A stretch of 32,116 nucleotides of DNA, taken from positions 1 to 32,116 of the forward strand of contig JAEZKY010000168.1 of the NCBI GenBank assembly GCA_023435985.1. Reading direction: 5' to 3'. The stretch comes from Bacillota bacterium (GTDB taxonomy: Bacteria > Bacillota > Clostridia > Clostridiales > Clostridiaceae). The translations under genes were made by a program, and so were the position numbers. Positions 1 to 8,247 of this stretch are shown here, piece by piece. The notes below the pieces were generated by a model. It searched no databases. It saw nothing but the letters and a program-made list of their open reading frames with translations, and was not told the origin of the DNA. Position 1 is the first letter of the stretch, and each line of letters begins with the position of its first letter.

Positions 1-1011
1 GCTGTGATCTGTTCCTGGCATAGTAGGATCGCAGCCATGATCTGCTGTTATAAATAAGATATCGCTTTCTTTCATCGTATCTATAATTTCTTTAAGTCTT
101 ACATCAAATTCTTCTAAACCTTTTGCGTAAGATTTAAAGTCATTACGATGTCCCCATTTCATATCAAAATCAACAAGGTTAGTAAAAATTAAACCCTTGT
201 TATCCTTTTTCATATAATCTAAGGTTTTATCTACTCCATCCATATTATCTTTAGTATGAATTGCTTCAGTTATACCCTGACCACAGAATATGTCTTCTAT
301 CTTACCAACACCAATAACATCTAATCCAGCATTTTTTATTTTATTTAAAACCGTATCATATGGCGGTAATAATGAAAAATCTCTTCTATTTGGTGTTCTA
401 GTAAAGTTTTCTGGCTCTCCAATAAATGGCCTAGCTATTACTCTTGCAACAGCATGTTCTCCAGTTAACATTTCTCTTGCAATCCCACAAATTTTGTATA
501 ATTCCTCTAATGGCACTACATTTTCATGCGCAGCTATTTGGAATACACTGTCTGCTGATGTATAAACAATAACACTTCCTCTTTTCATTTGCTCTTCACC
601 AAGTTCATCTAATATTACTGTACCAGAAGATGGCTTATTTCCTATAACTTTTCTTCCTGTTAATTTCTCAAATTTTTCTATTACCTCTTTCGGGAAACCA
701 TTAGGATAAGTTGGAAATGCTTTTTCTGATATAACGCCTCCCATTTCCCAATGACCTGTTGTTGTGTCTTTACCATTAGATGCTTCTCTAAATCTAGCAT
801 AACATCCTATTGGTGCTTTTGATGCTTCTACACCTTTAATATTTTCTATATTTCCAAGTCCTAACTTCACCATATTAGGTAAATGTAATCCACCAACTGC
901 TTTAGAAATATTTCCTATTGTATTAGCACCAACATCTCCGAATTTTTCAGCATCTGGCATTTCTCCCATTCCTACGCTGTCTAAAACTATCCATATTACT
1001 CTATCTATCAT
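1..1011 (-). CDS. deoB: Phosphopentomutase, C-terminus cut by window edge
   Basis: Interconverts (deoxy)ribose-1-phosphate and (deoxy)ribose-5-phosphate, linking nucleoside phosphorolysis to DeoC and the pentose phosphate pool. The 337 visible codons begin MIDRVIWIVLDSVGMGEMPD, the metal-binding N-terminal motif of the alkaline-phosphatase superfamily, and near the edge show TADHGCDPT...GTDHS, the second metal-binding motif (usually ADHGNDPT, so Cys replaces Asn here). Family members are about 390 residues, so roughly 55 C-terminal residues are missing. The ATG at 1011 follows AAAGGGGTG by 8 nt. It is the most distal visible gene of the deoC-pdp-deoB run and is separated from pdp by a palindromic repeat. 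Identification is secure from the motifs and context. Confidence 0.95.
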   Translation of the reverse strand, partial: MIDRVIWIVLDSVGMGEMPDAEKFGDVGANTIGNISKAVGGLHLPNMVKLGLGNIENIKGVEASKAPIGCYARFREASNGKDTTTGHWEMGGVISEKAFPTYPNGFPKEVIEKFEKLTGRKVIGNKPSSGTVILDELGEEQMKRGSVIVYTSADSVFQIAAHENVVPLEELYKICGIAREMLTGEHAVARVIARPFIGEPENFTRTPNRRDFSLLPPYDTVLNKIKNAGLDVIGVGKIEDIFCGQGITEAIHTKDNMDGVDKTLDYMKKDNKGLIFTNLVDFDMKWGHRNDFKSYAKGLEEFDVRLKEIIDTMKESDILFITADHGCDPTMPGTDHS

Positions 1012-1030
1012 TTACAAAACACCCCTTTCT

Positions 1031-1148
1031 TCAGTTTACAGTTATCAGTGCACAGTTTACAATTAAGGAGAAACGCAAAGCGTTTCTCATAAAATATATT
1101 TTTTTCAAATTCCTTCGGAATTTGCACTTCAACTGTAAATTGTTAACT
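1031..1148. repeat. Palindromic intergenic element, copy 1
   Basis: Left end (1032-1065) carries CAGTTTACAGTT and CAGTTTACAATTA; the right end (1127-1148) carries AACTGTAAATTGTTAACT, roughly its inverted copy. Between them are two perfect hairpins: GAGAAACGC/GCGTTTCTC (1068-1088, 3-nt loop) and CAAATTCC/GGAATTTG (1106-1124, 3-nt loop). It fills the pdp-deoB gap and touches the pdp stop codon. The layout of end, hairpin, AT-rich spacer, hairpin, inverted end is shared with other copies in this window. It is not mobile on its own coding content and looks MITE-like. Confidence 0.7.
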
Positions 1149-2451
1149 ATCTAACGACTCCATAAATTAATGGAACCGCTTCCCTATTTTCGCTTGTTAT
1201 ATGATAACTTCCAATTATATCTTTCTTTGCCTTTTCTATTTTGCTTTCATCATTTGCATGTATATACGCTAAAGTTTCACCAACTGAAACCTTATTGCCT
1301 CTCTTTTTATTTAAAACTATGCCAACTGCTAAATCCACATTATCTTCTTTTGTTGCTCTTCCTGCTCCAAGTTCCATTGCTATAAGTCCTATGTGCTGTG
1401 AATCTATTTTTGAAACATATCCTTCTTTTTCACTCTTAACTTCCACAATATATTTAGCTTTTGGTAAAAGTTCTGTATTTTCAACCTGCTTTGGATTTCC
1501 ACCTTGCGATGCAACAAATTCTTTTAATTTGTTAAGTGCAGATTTATCTTCTATTACCTTAACAAGCATCTTTCTAGCTTCTTCTACAGTTTCAGCTTTT
1601 TTCGCAAGCACTACCATATTACTTCCGAGTGTCAAGCATAATTCTAATAAATCCTCAGGACCAACACCATTTAATGTATCTATTGCTTCCTTAACCTCTA
1701 GTGCATTTCCAACTGCAAATCCTAAAGGCTGATCCATATCAGAAATTACTGCAACTGTATTCCTATTAACATTCTTTCCTATGTTAACCATGGCCTCTGC
1801 AAGTTCCTTTGCATTTTCATAAGATTTCATAAATGCTCCATCACCAATTTTAACATCTAATACAATAGCATCTGCTCCAGCAGCAATTTTTTTACTCATT
1901 ATACTTGATGATATAAGTGATATACTTTCAACTGTTCCTGTAACATCTCTTAAAGCATATAGCTTTTTATCTGCTGGTGCCAAATCAGCTGTTTGCCCCA
2001 TTATAGCTATCTTATTATTATTTACATTCTTAATAAATTGTTCTTCACTGATTTCAACCGAAAACCCTTCAAATGATTCTAATTTATCTATTGTACCACC
2101 AGTATGACCAAGACCTCTTCCTGACATTTTTGCAACAGGAATACCAAGTGCTGCAACCATTGGTGTAAGTACTAAGGTTGTAGTATCACCAACTCCTCCA
2201 GTACTATGTTTGTCAACTTTTATTCCCTCTATGTTAGATAAGTCGAGGATATCCCCTGAGTTTACCATAGCCATAGTAAGATCGCTTGTTTCTCTCATAT
2301 TCATTTTTTGAAAACAAATTGCCATAAGAAGTGCTGACACCTGATAATCTGGAATACTTCCATTTGTATAATTTTTTATAAAAAAGTTTATATCTTCTGT
2401 TGTAAGTTCCAAGCCCGCTCTTTTTTTGCTTATTATATCAACCATTTTCAT
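1147..2451 (-). CDS. pdp: Pyrimidine-nucleoside phosphorylase
   Basis: Cytoplasmic phosphorolysis of uridine, thymidine and deoxyuridine to base plus (deoxy)ribose-1-phosphate. The 434-residue protein matches the length and sequence pattern of Bacillus Pdp: MVDIISKKRAG start, KVDKHSTGGVGDTTTL phosphate-binding loop, KMSGRGLGHTGGTIDKLES, ADKKLYALRDVTGTV, and GAGRATKEDNVDLAVG near the C-terminus. A longer ORF reaches 2490, but AAAGAAGGTG lies 6 nt before the ATG at 2451 and the extra 13 codons fall in repeat sequence, so 2451 is chosen. It sits between deoC and deoB, as expected for a deoxynucleoside catabolic operon. TMP phosphorylase (deoA) is the closest alternative name; Pdp is favoured for a Gram-positive. 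Confidence 0.95.
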   Translation of the reverse strand: MKMVDIISKKRAGLELTTEDINFFIKNYTNGSIPDYQVSALLMAICFQKMNMRETSDLTMAMVNSGDILDLSNIEGIKVDKHSTGGVGDTTTLVLTPMVAALGIPVAKMSGRGLGHTGGTIDKLESFEGFSVEISEEQFIKNVNNNKIAIMGQTADLAPADKKLYALRDVTGTVESISLISSSIMSKKIAAGADAIVLDVKIGDGAFMKSYENAKELAEAMVNIGKNVNRNTVAVISDMDQPLGFAVGNALEVKEAIDTLNGVGPEDLLELCLTLGSNMVVLAKKAETVEEARKMLVKVIEDKSALNKLKEFVASQGGNPKQVENTELLPKAKYIVEVKSEKEGYVSKIDSQHIGLIAMELGAGRATKEDNVDLAVGIVLNKKRGNKVSVGETLAYIHANDESKIEKAKKDIIGSYHITSENREAVPLIYGVVR

Positions 2452-2465
2452 AGAAACACCTTCTT

Positions 2466-2592
2466 TCAATTGACAATTGACAATGTACAATTGATAATTA
2501 ATTAAGAAGTTACTTTGTAATTTCTTAATCTTTTATTTTTAGAAAAGCCCATGGCTTTTCATCTTTAATTGTTCATTGCCAATTGTGCATTT
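2466..2592. repeat. Palindromic intergenic element, copy 2
   Basis: The left end (2467-2500) repeats CAATTGACAATTGACAATGTACAATT-like units; the right end (about 2566-2589) reads TTAATTGTTCATTGCCAATTG, an imperfect inverted counterpart. Internal hairpins are an imperfect ATTAAGAA...TTCTTAAT stem (2500-2528) and the perfect GAAAAGCC/GGCTTTTC stem with 3-nt loop (2542-2560). It occupies the whole deoC-pdp gap. Same architecture as copy 1 but with different hairpin sequences, so the structure is kept more than the sequence. Confidence 0.65.
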
Positions 2593-2599
2593 TTTTAAT

Positions 2600-3250
2600 T
2601 TACTTACTTTCTTTAACTATAGCGATACTAGCGCTTGCACCTATTCTGCTTGCACCTGCATTTATCATATCCATAGCTGTCTTAAAATCTCTTATTCCAC
2701 CTGATGCTTTTACTCCTAAATCAGGTCCTACAGTTTTTCTCATAAGAGCAATATCTTCTTTTGTTGCTCCACCACTTGAAAATCCTGTTGATGTCTTTAC
2801 AAAATCAGCTTTAGCTTCTTTTGAAATTTCACAAGCCTTAATTTTTTCTTCATCAGTTAATAAACATGTTTCAATAATAACTTTAACTATTGCTTTTCCT
2901 GCTGCTGCATTCACTACTGCTTCTATATCTTCTTTTAAAAGCTCATAATTTTTAGCCTTCAATGCACCTACATTTATAACCATATCTATTTCATTTGCAC
3001 CATTTTCGATAGCTTGAGTAGTTTCAAACGCTTTTGCTTCCTTAGTCATAGCTCCTAATGGGAAACCAACAACTACACATGTTTTAACACTACTTCCTGC
3101 AAGCTCAGTGCTGACTAATTTTGTGTAACATGTATTTACACAAACAGATGCAAAATTATATTCCTTTGCTTCTAAGCAAAGTCTCTTTACATCCTCAGCA
3201 GTGGCTTCCGGCTTTAATATTGTATGATCTATATATCTAGCTATATCCAT
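2600..3250 (-). CDS. deoC: Deoxyribose-phosphate aldolase
   Basis: Class I aldolase that cleaves 2-deoxyribose-5-phosphate into glyceraldehyde-3-phosphate and acetaldehyde, the last step of deoxynucleoside breakdown. Signature segments are visible: RYIDHTILKPEAT at the N-terminus, VCVNTCY, VVVGFPLGA, ANEIDMVIN with the catalytic Asp, DFVKTSTGFS with the Schiff-base Lys, and VKASGGIRD with the second active-site Lys. Two in-frame ATGs exist (3256 and 3250). GGAG ends 3 nt before the first and 9 nt before the second, so 3250 (MDIARYIDH, 216 aa) is preferred; starting at 3256 would add Met-Asn. Flanked by palindromic repeats on both sides. Confidence 0.96.
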   Translation of the reverse strand: MDIARYIDHTILKPEATAEDVKRLCLEAKEYNFASVCVNTCYTKLVSTELAGSSVKTCVVVGFPLGAMTKEAKAFETTQAIENGANEIDMVINVGALKAKNYELLKEDIEAVVNAAAGKAIVKVIIETCLLTDEEKIKACEISKEAKADFVKTSTGFSSGGATKEDIALMRKTVGPDLGVKASGGIRDFKTAMDMINAGASRIGASASIAIVKESK

Positions 3251-3296
3251 ATTCATTTACTCCTTAATTTTATTTTTTACTTACACATATTAACAT

Positions 3297-3419
3297 ATTA
3301 AAAATTTCCAGCGAAATTCTTAAATTAATCTGCCTAAATTTACTTTATATATAATATATATTTGAAAAAAGCTGAAAGCTTTTCTTCAAATAAACTGTTA
3401 ATTGTAAACTGTAACCTGA
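3297..3419. repeat. Palindromic intergenic element, copy 3
   Basis: The right end (about 3392-3417) reads ACTGTTAATTGTAAACTGTA, matching inverted ends of the other copies, and abuts the stop codon of the upstream permease gene. Internal hairpins are AATTTC/GAAATT (about 3304-3319) and a longer stem TTTGAA...AAGCT/AGCTT...TTCAAA (about 3361-3390). The left end is degenerate, so this may be a decayed or partial copy. Confidence 0.5.
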
Positions 3420-4304
3420 CTAACGTGTTCCTTTTTCGTAAGGCACTCCATCTGCTTTAGGTGCAACTGATCTTCCAACGAAAAGAATTAAAACTACAAT
3501 TGTTAAGATATATGGTAACATCGCAAGTATTTGTGATGGTATTGCAAAACTTCCTCCACCTAATACAACTGTTAAAGCCTGTGCAAATCCAAACAATAAA
3601 CATGCTCCATATGCACCATGTGGAGTCCATTTTCCGAAAATAACTGCCGCTAATGCAATAAAGCCTTGCCCACTGATTGCTGTTGGAGTAAATTGGGCTA
3701 TTATTGCAAGGGTCATAGCTGCTCCACCAAATCCTGATAATATTCCAGAAATCACAACACATGCATAACGTATTCCTGTTACGCTTATTCCAAGAGTATC
3801 TGCCGCTGCTGGATGTTCTCCTACAGCACGAATACGAAGCCCCCATTTTGTTCTGTATAAAATGAACCATACAACTATTGTGATTATTATTGCTAAGATA
3901 ACTGTGATGTCCACACCAAATACCTTTGGTAATTTAACAGGAACTGGCTTAGTCATAGTAGCACCTTCAAATAACAGCCTACATAAAAATAGGGAAAAAC
4001 CAGAACCTAGTAAATTTATAGCAATACCTGAGATTGTTTGGTCTGCATTAAATGTTACAGATGCTACTGCATGTAACAAAGCCATTATTCCACCTGCAAT
4101 TCCTGCTGCTAGAAATCCAAACCACGCATTACCAGAATAGTATCCTACTGCTGCACCTGTAAAAGCACCTATAGTCATCATACCTTCGATCCCAATATTT
4201 ACGACTCCAGATCGCTCAGAAACAACGCCTCCCAATGCTCCAAAAATTAATGGTGCAGAATACATTAATGTTATACCTATTAATAATGTTATGCTACTTA
4301 GCAT
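3420..4304 (-). CDS. nupQ: Nucleoside ABC transporter permease (NupQ type)
   Basis: Second membrane subunit of a BMP-type nucleoside importer (BPD_transp_2 family). It is hydrophobic throughout, with the family segment ERSGVVNIGIEGMMTIGAF near residue 35 and repeated Gly/Ala-rich helices such as GQGFIALAAVIFGKWTPHGA. The reading frame opens at a GTG (4313), but AGAGGTG lies 6 nt before the ATG at 4304, which is chosen (294 aa). It overlaps the 3' end of the partner permease gene by 11 nt, suggesting translational coupling. The adjacent deoC-pdp-deoB genes support nucleosides as substrate; specificity (guanosine in Bacillus NupNOPQ) cannot be read from sequence. Confidence 0.88.
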   Translation of the reverse strand: MLSSITLLIGITLMYSAPLIFGALGGVVSERSGVVNIGIEGMMTIGAFTGAAVGYYSGNAWFGFLAAGIAGGIMALLHAVASVTFNADQTISGIAINLLGSGFSLFLCRLLFEGATMTKPVPVKLPKVFGVDITVILAIIITIVVWFILYRTKWGLRIRAVGEHPAAADTLGISVTGIRYACVVISGILSGFGGAAMTLAIIAQFTPTAISGQGFIALAAVIFGKWTPHGAYGACLLFGFAQALTVVLGGGSFAIPSQILAMLPYILTIVVLILFVGRSVAPKADGVPYEKGTR

Positions 4305-5421
4305 TCTTTTCACCTCTCTTCACAAGTCTATCGGCTAAAACAGGTACTATCCTAGTCAATGCGACAAAGAATACTATGGTACCTATCATAATATTTATTA
4401 TTTCCGATGGTGCACCTATAGCAGATTGTACTGATTGTCCTCCATATAATAGGCCTCCATAAAGTAATCCGCCAAATATACATCCAATTGGTGAACTTCC
4501 TGCAATCAATGCAACTGATAATCCATTAAAGCCATAGTTTTCAAAAGCTGCCAAAGTAGATAGTTTATGAGGTGCAGTTCCCGTAATAATCAATGCACCT
4601 GCAAGTCCTGATAGTGCACCTGCAATTACCATTGATTGTATTATATTACGATTAACATTTATTCCTGCAAATTCAGCTGCATCCTTATTTAATCCAACTG
4701 CACGTAACTCATATCCTTTAGTAGATTTATATAATAACATTGATATTACTATCGCCATTATAATTGCTATTATAATTCCAATATTTACATCGGTTTTTAT
4801 TAGTACTTCAGAAAGCCATTGAGTATTTGAAAGTGCTTTAATTCCAGCATCTGAAGTCTTCCAATTACTCAATATGGAAGTGAAACCAGACTCATTAATC
4901 ATAAAAGTACTTGTTGAATCTGGTTGATGAAATGCATCACTTGCTACAACGAAATTACACAAATATAATGCAATCCAATTCAGCATTATACTCGTTATAA
5001 CCTCATGTATACCAAACTTCGCCTTGAGTACTCCTACGATGCCCCCAAATATTGCTCCAGCTATAACTCCAGATAAAATTACTACTGGAATCTCTAATAC
5101 TGCTGGTAAATTCAGCTTTATTCCAACTATTGTTGCAGCAATTGTCCCTATAATATATTGACCTTCAGCTCCAATATTGAATAAGCCTGTTTTAAAAGCA
5201 AATGCAACACTAAGACCTGTTAAAATTATAGGTGTAGCCTTAATTACTGTATTTGAAATATATTTAGGTCTTGAAAAAATTCCATTAAAAAGTGCACTAA
5301 AAGCATCCATTGAATTATACCCTGCTGCACTAAGTACTATTGCAGAAACTAAAAATCCAAAAAATATTGCAATAAATGTTGAAGTAACTGGCTTTTTAAG
5401 AATCTTTGCCACTGTTTTCAT
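4294..5421 (-). CDS. nupP: Nucleoside ABC transporter permease (NupP type)
   Basis: First membrane subunit of the importer, 375 residues and multi-spanning. Recognisable segments are FKTGLFNIGAEGQYIIGTIAA (about residues 77-97), the EAA-like stretch FGIHEVITSIMLNWIALYL, and ELRAVGLNKDAAEFAGINV, the cytoplasmic loop expected to contact the ATPase. GGGAGGT lies just upstream of the ATG at 5421, inside the 3' end of the ATPase gene (26-nt overlap), so the transporter genes form a tightly coupled operon. It is longer than NupQ because of a central loop around residues 160-200. Confidence 0.88.
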   Translation of the reverse strand: MKTVAKILKKPVTSTFIAIFFGFLVSAIVLSAAGYNSMDAFSALFNGIFSRPKYISNTVIKATPIILTGLSVAFAFKTGLFNIGAEGQYIIGTIAATIVGIKLNLPAVLEIPVVILSGVIAGAIFGGIVGVLKAKFGIHEVITSIMLNWIALYLCNFVVASDAFHQPDSTSTFMINESGFTSILSNWKTSDAGIKALSNTQWLSEVLIKTDVNIGIIIAIIMAIVISMLLYKSTKGYELRAVGLNKDAAEFAGINVNRNIIQSMVIAGALSGLAGALIITGTAPHKLSTLAAFENYGFNGLSVALIAGSSPIGCIFGGLLYGGLLYGGQSVQSAIGAPSEIINIMIGTIVFFVALTRIVPVLADRLVKRGEKNAK

Positions 5422-6946
5422 TTCGTTTACCTCCCGCCATTAATAAACCTATTGTATTTTCATCAACTTCTCCTTGTTTAAATGTATCTACAATAGTTCC
5501 AGCATAAATTACAGCTATAGTGTCAGAAACGTTCATAACTTCATCAAGCTCAAAGGAAACTAAAAGCACAGCTTTCCCCTTATCTCTTTCTCTAATCAAT
5601 GTTTTATGAACATATTCTATTGCTCCTACATCCAAACCACGAGTTGGCTGCACCGCAATTAATAAATCTGGATCATTAGCTACTTCTCTAGCAATAATAA
5701 CCTTTTGTTGATTTCCTCCTGATAATCCTCTAACAGGAGCTAGTTCACAGTTATCAGGTCTTATATCATATTGTTTTATCATATCTTTAGTATGCGAAAT
5801 AATTTCATTATTATTTAAGAAACCATTTTTACAATATGGCTTACTTTTGTATTTTTCTATTACTACATTTTCAGCAACAGTAAAATCTAATACAAGTCCT
5901 CGCTTTTGTCTGTCCTCATGTATTGTTGCAACTTTATTCTTAATTACATTTTCAGTTGTAGTATTTTGTATTTCTGTTCCATTTATTTTAATGGTACCGC
6001 TTTCACATTTTGTTAGGCATGTAATAGCTTCTATTAATTCCTTTTGTCCATTCCCATCAATTCCTGCAATACCAACGATTTCTCCTTTATGTACCTTAAG
6101 CGATAAATTTTTAACTGCATCTAACTTTCTTTCATCCTTCACTGTTAGATTATCTATTTCAAATATAATATTTTCTGGATTTGCTGGTGTTTTATCAACA
6201 ACCAACTTAACTGAATGACCTACCATCATAGTAGCAAGTTCATCTTCATTTACTTCTTTAACATTAACAGTATCTATATATTGTCCTCTTCTAATAATTG
6301 TACAAACATCAGAGGATTCCTTTATTTCTTTTAATTTATGAGTAATTATAATTATTGTCTTTCCATCAGCAATAAGATTATGCATAATGCCTATTAAATC
6401 TTCAATTTCCTGCGGAGTAAGTACAGCGGTTGGCTCATCTAATATTAACAAATCTGCTCCACGATATAATGCTTTTAATATTTCTATACGCTGCTGCATA
6501 CCTACAGAAATATCTTCTACCTTAGCATCTGGATCCACTTCTAATCCATATTTTTTAACTATATTTACTATTTCCTCGCGTGCTTTTTTCATATCTAGCA
6601 TTCCAAATTTGCTTGTAATTTCACTACCTAGCACTATATTTTGTGTTACTGTAAAATTATCAACTAACATAAAATGTTGGTGAACCATTCCAATTCCATT
6701 CTCAATAGCAATATTAGGATTTTTTATATTTATCTTTTCACCGTTAAGATATATCTCTCCTTGGTCAGCTTGATATAATCCGTAAAGCACATTCATTAAT
6801 GTACTTTTCCCTGCTCCGTTTTCTCCGAGCAATGCATGAATTGTACCTTTTTTAATATCAAGATTTATATTATCTAAAGCACAGAACGAGCCAAACTTTT
6901 TTGTAATCCCACGCATTTGCACTGCATATTGTTTGCTAATTTCCAT
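5396..6946 (-). CDS. nupO: Nucleoside ABC transporter ATP-binding protein, double domain (NupO type)
   Basis: Fused pair of ABC domains that powers the importer. Domain 1 has Walker A GENGAGKST at 41-49, Q-loop MVHQHFML near 88-95, signature SVGMQ at 147-151 and Walker B LLILDEPT at 167-173. Domain 2 has a degenerate P-loop GIDGNGQKE in place of GxxGxGKS, signature LSGGNQQ, and AVQPTRGLDVGA in place of a canonical Walker B. One intact and one degenerate nucleotide site is the normal state for sugar and nucleoside importers of this family. GGGAGGA precedes the ATG at 6946 with 6-nt spacing. A 16-bp hairpin separates it from the upstream binding-protein gene. Confidence 0.92.
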   Translation of the reverse strand: MEISKQYAVQMRGITKKFGSFCALDNINLDIKKGTIHALLGENGAGKSTLMNVLYGLYQADQGEIYLNGEKINIKNPNIAIENGIGMVHQHFMLVDNFTVTQNIVLGSEITSKFGMLDMKKAREEIVNIVKKYGLEVDPDAKVEDISVGMQQRIEILKALYRGADLLILDEPTAVLTPQEIEDLIGIMHNLIADGKTIIIITHKLKEIKESSDVCTIIRRGQYIDTVNVKEVNEDELATMMVGHSVKLVVDKTPANPENIIFEIDNLTVKDERKLDAVKNLSLKVHKGEIVGIAGIDGNGQKELIEAITCLTKCESGTIKINGTEIQNTTTENVIKNKVATIHEDRQKRGLVLDFTVAENVVIEKYKSKPYCKNGFLNNNEIISHTKDMIKQYDIRPDNCELAPVRGLSGGNQQKVIIAREVANDPDLLIAVQPTRGLDVGAIEYVHKTLIRERDKGKAVLLVSFELDEVMNVSDTIAVIYAGTIVDTFKQGEVDENTIGLLMAGGKRNENSGKDS

Positions 6947-6966
6947 ACAAGGTCCTCCCTTAATTT

Positions 6967-7008
6967 ATATGCTTTGCTAACTGGGATTTACTAGTTAGCA
7001 AAGCATAT
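6967..7008 (-). other. Intercistronic hairpin between nupN and nupO
   Basis: Perfect 16-bp inverted repeat ATATGCTTTGCTAACT (6967-6982) and AGTTAGCAAAGCATAT (6993-7008) with a 10-nt loop. No U-tract follows on the minus strand. Such hairpins between a solute-binding-protein gene and its transporter genes commonly stabilise the upstream mRNA or reduce read-through so that the binding protein is made in excess. Confidence 0.75.
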
Positions 7009-7038
7009 GTATTTTAATATTATTGCTTTTTTTGAGTA

Positions 7039-8088
7039 TTATTTACCAAAGGCATCAAAAGTTTCTTTATTATAAGGTGGAACTATTGTACCATCTTTAA
7101 TCTTATCTTGAATTGCCATAGCTGCTTTATATACTTCTGGATCCATATTTTTATTTTCAGTTGGAATACCTACAGCATTCTCTTTTAAACCATAAGTAAA
7201 TGTTTGCCCACCAATTTTAGTTCCACTCATAGCTTCTTTTGAAAGATTTTCAACAGCAACATTTGCTAATTTTAATGCTGATGTTAAAACATTATCAGGA
7301 GCTAAATATGCTTGGTCACGGTCAACACCTATTGCAAATTTGTTTGCTTCCTTAGCTGCTTCAATTACACCTACACCTGCACCACCTGCTGCATGGAATA
7401 CAATATCACATCCTGAAGAGAACATTTTTTGTGCAATTGCTTTTCCTTTTGAAGCATCAGAGAAACTTTCAGCATATTGAACATCTACAGAAATATCTTT
7501 TCCTAATTCTTTTGCTGCATAAGCTACTCCAGCTTGGTATCCATATTGGAATTGATCTATAATTCCACTTGTTATACCACCAACAAATCCTACTTTATTA
7601 GTTTTAGTTGTCTTTCCTGCGATATAACCTACCATGAATGATGGTTCTTGAGCTTTAAACATAACTCCTGTAACATTCGCTGGTGTACTATCATATGCAT
7701 TATCAACTATAGCATAGTTAACATCCGGATTTGATTTTGCTGAATTTAATATTGCATCTGCCATTGCAAATCCAATACCCCATACTAATTTATTGCCCCC
7801 ATCAACTGATTTATCTAAATTTGTAGCATAATCTGATTCTTGTTTAGATTCTAAGTAACTTACCTTAGCTCCTTTATTATTTTTCTCGAAGCTTTGTAAG
7901 CCTTCCCATGAAGATTGATTAAATGATTGGTCATTTACTCCACCTGTATCAGTTACCATTGCAACCTTAAATTCTTTTTCAGTGCTAGTACCTTGATCAG
8001 CTGTTTTAGTACCGCTTGATCCACATCCAGCAAATAATGTTACTGTTATTGCTGAAATTGCTAATAATGATAATAATTTTTTCTTCAT
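7039..8088 (-). CDS. nupN: BMP-family nucleoside-binding lipoprotein
   Basis: Extracellular, membrane-anchored substrate receptor of the ABC importer (Bmp/PnrA family, 349 aa). The signal peptide MKKKLLSLLAISAITVTLFA ends in lipobox LFAGC with lipid-attachment Cys22. Mature-protein features typical of the family are KVAMVTDTGGVNDQSFNQSS, ADAILNSAKSNPDVNYAIVD, GYIAGKTTKTNKVGFVGG and DIVFHAAGGAGVGVIEAAKE, which shape the nucleoside pocket. The ATG follows AGGAGGAAATTTA. Encoded first in the transport operon, directly downstream of the LacI-type regulator. A purine or pyrimidine nucleoside ligand is inferred from family and the deo genes. Confidence 0.93.
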   Translation of the reverse strand: MKKKLLSLLAISAITVTLFAGCGSSGTKTADQGTSTEKEFKVAMVTDTGGVNDQSFNQSSWEGLQSFEKNNKGAKVSYLESKQESDYATNLDKSVDGGNKLVWGIGFAMADAILNSAKSNPDVNYAIVDNAYDSTPANVTGVMFKAQEPSFMVGYIAGKTTKTNKVGFVGGITSGIIDQFQYGYQAGVAYAAKELGKDISVDVQYAESFSDASKGKAIAQKMFSSGCDIVFHAAGGAGVGVIEAAKEANKFAIGVDRDQAYLAPDNVLTSALKLANVAVENLSKEAMSGTKIGGQTFTYGLKENAVGIPTENKNMDPEVYKAAMAIQDKIKDGTIVPPYNKETFDAFGK

Positions 8089-8177
8089 TAAATTTCCTCC
8101 TAAATATAATATTTAATATTTAAAATCATGAATTTTACATGACCTAAATCTAATAGGGCTGTTATTAATATAAATAT

Positions 8178-8202
8178 GGTACTATATTTTAAATATGTTA
8201 CC
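8178..8202. promoter_or_regulatory. Candidate operator upstream of nupN
   Basis: A 25-bp dyad: outer arms GGTA/TACC and inner arms ATATTT/AAATAT around one central base, with two mismatched pairs between them. It lies between the LacI-family gene and nupN, overlapping a plausible weak promoter. The inner ATATTnnnAATAT pattern recurs in the regulator's own promoter (9459-9471). Assignment to this regulator is inference. Confidence 0.45.
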
Positions 8203-8247
8203 TTTAGCATCATAAATATAAACTAAGATTATACCCCATTGTATATC

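Noticed and set aside
8089..8177. Purine riboswitch upstream of the nucleoside importer
   Set aside because: I looked for the conserved purine-aptamer core on the minus strand and did not see it; only an AT-rich leader and small inverted repeats are present.
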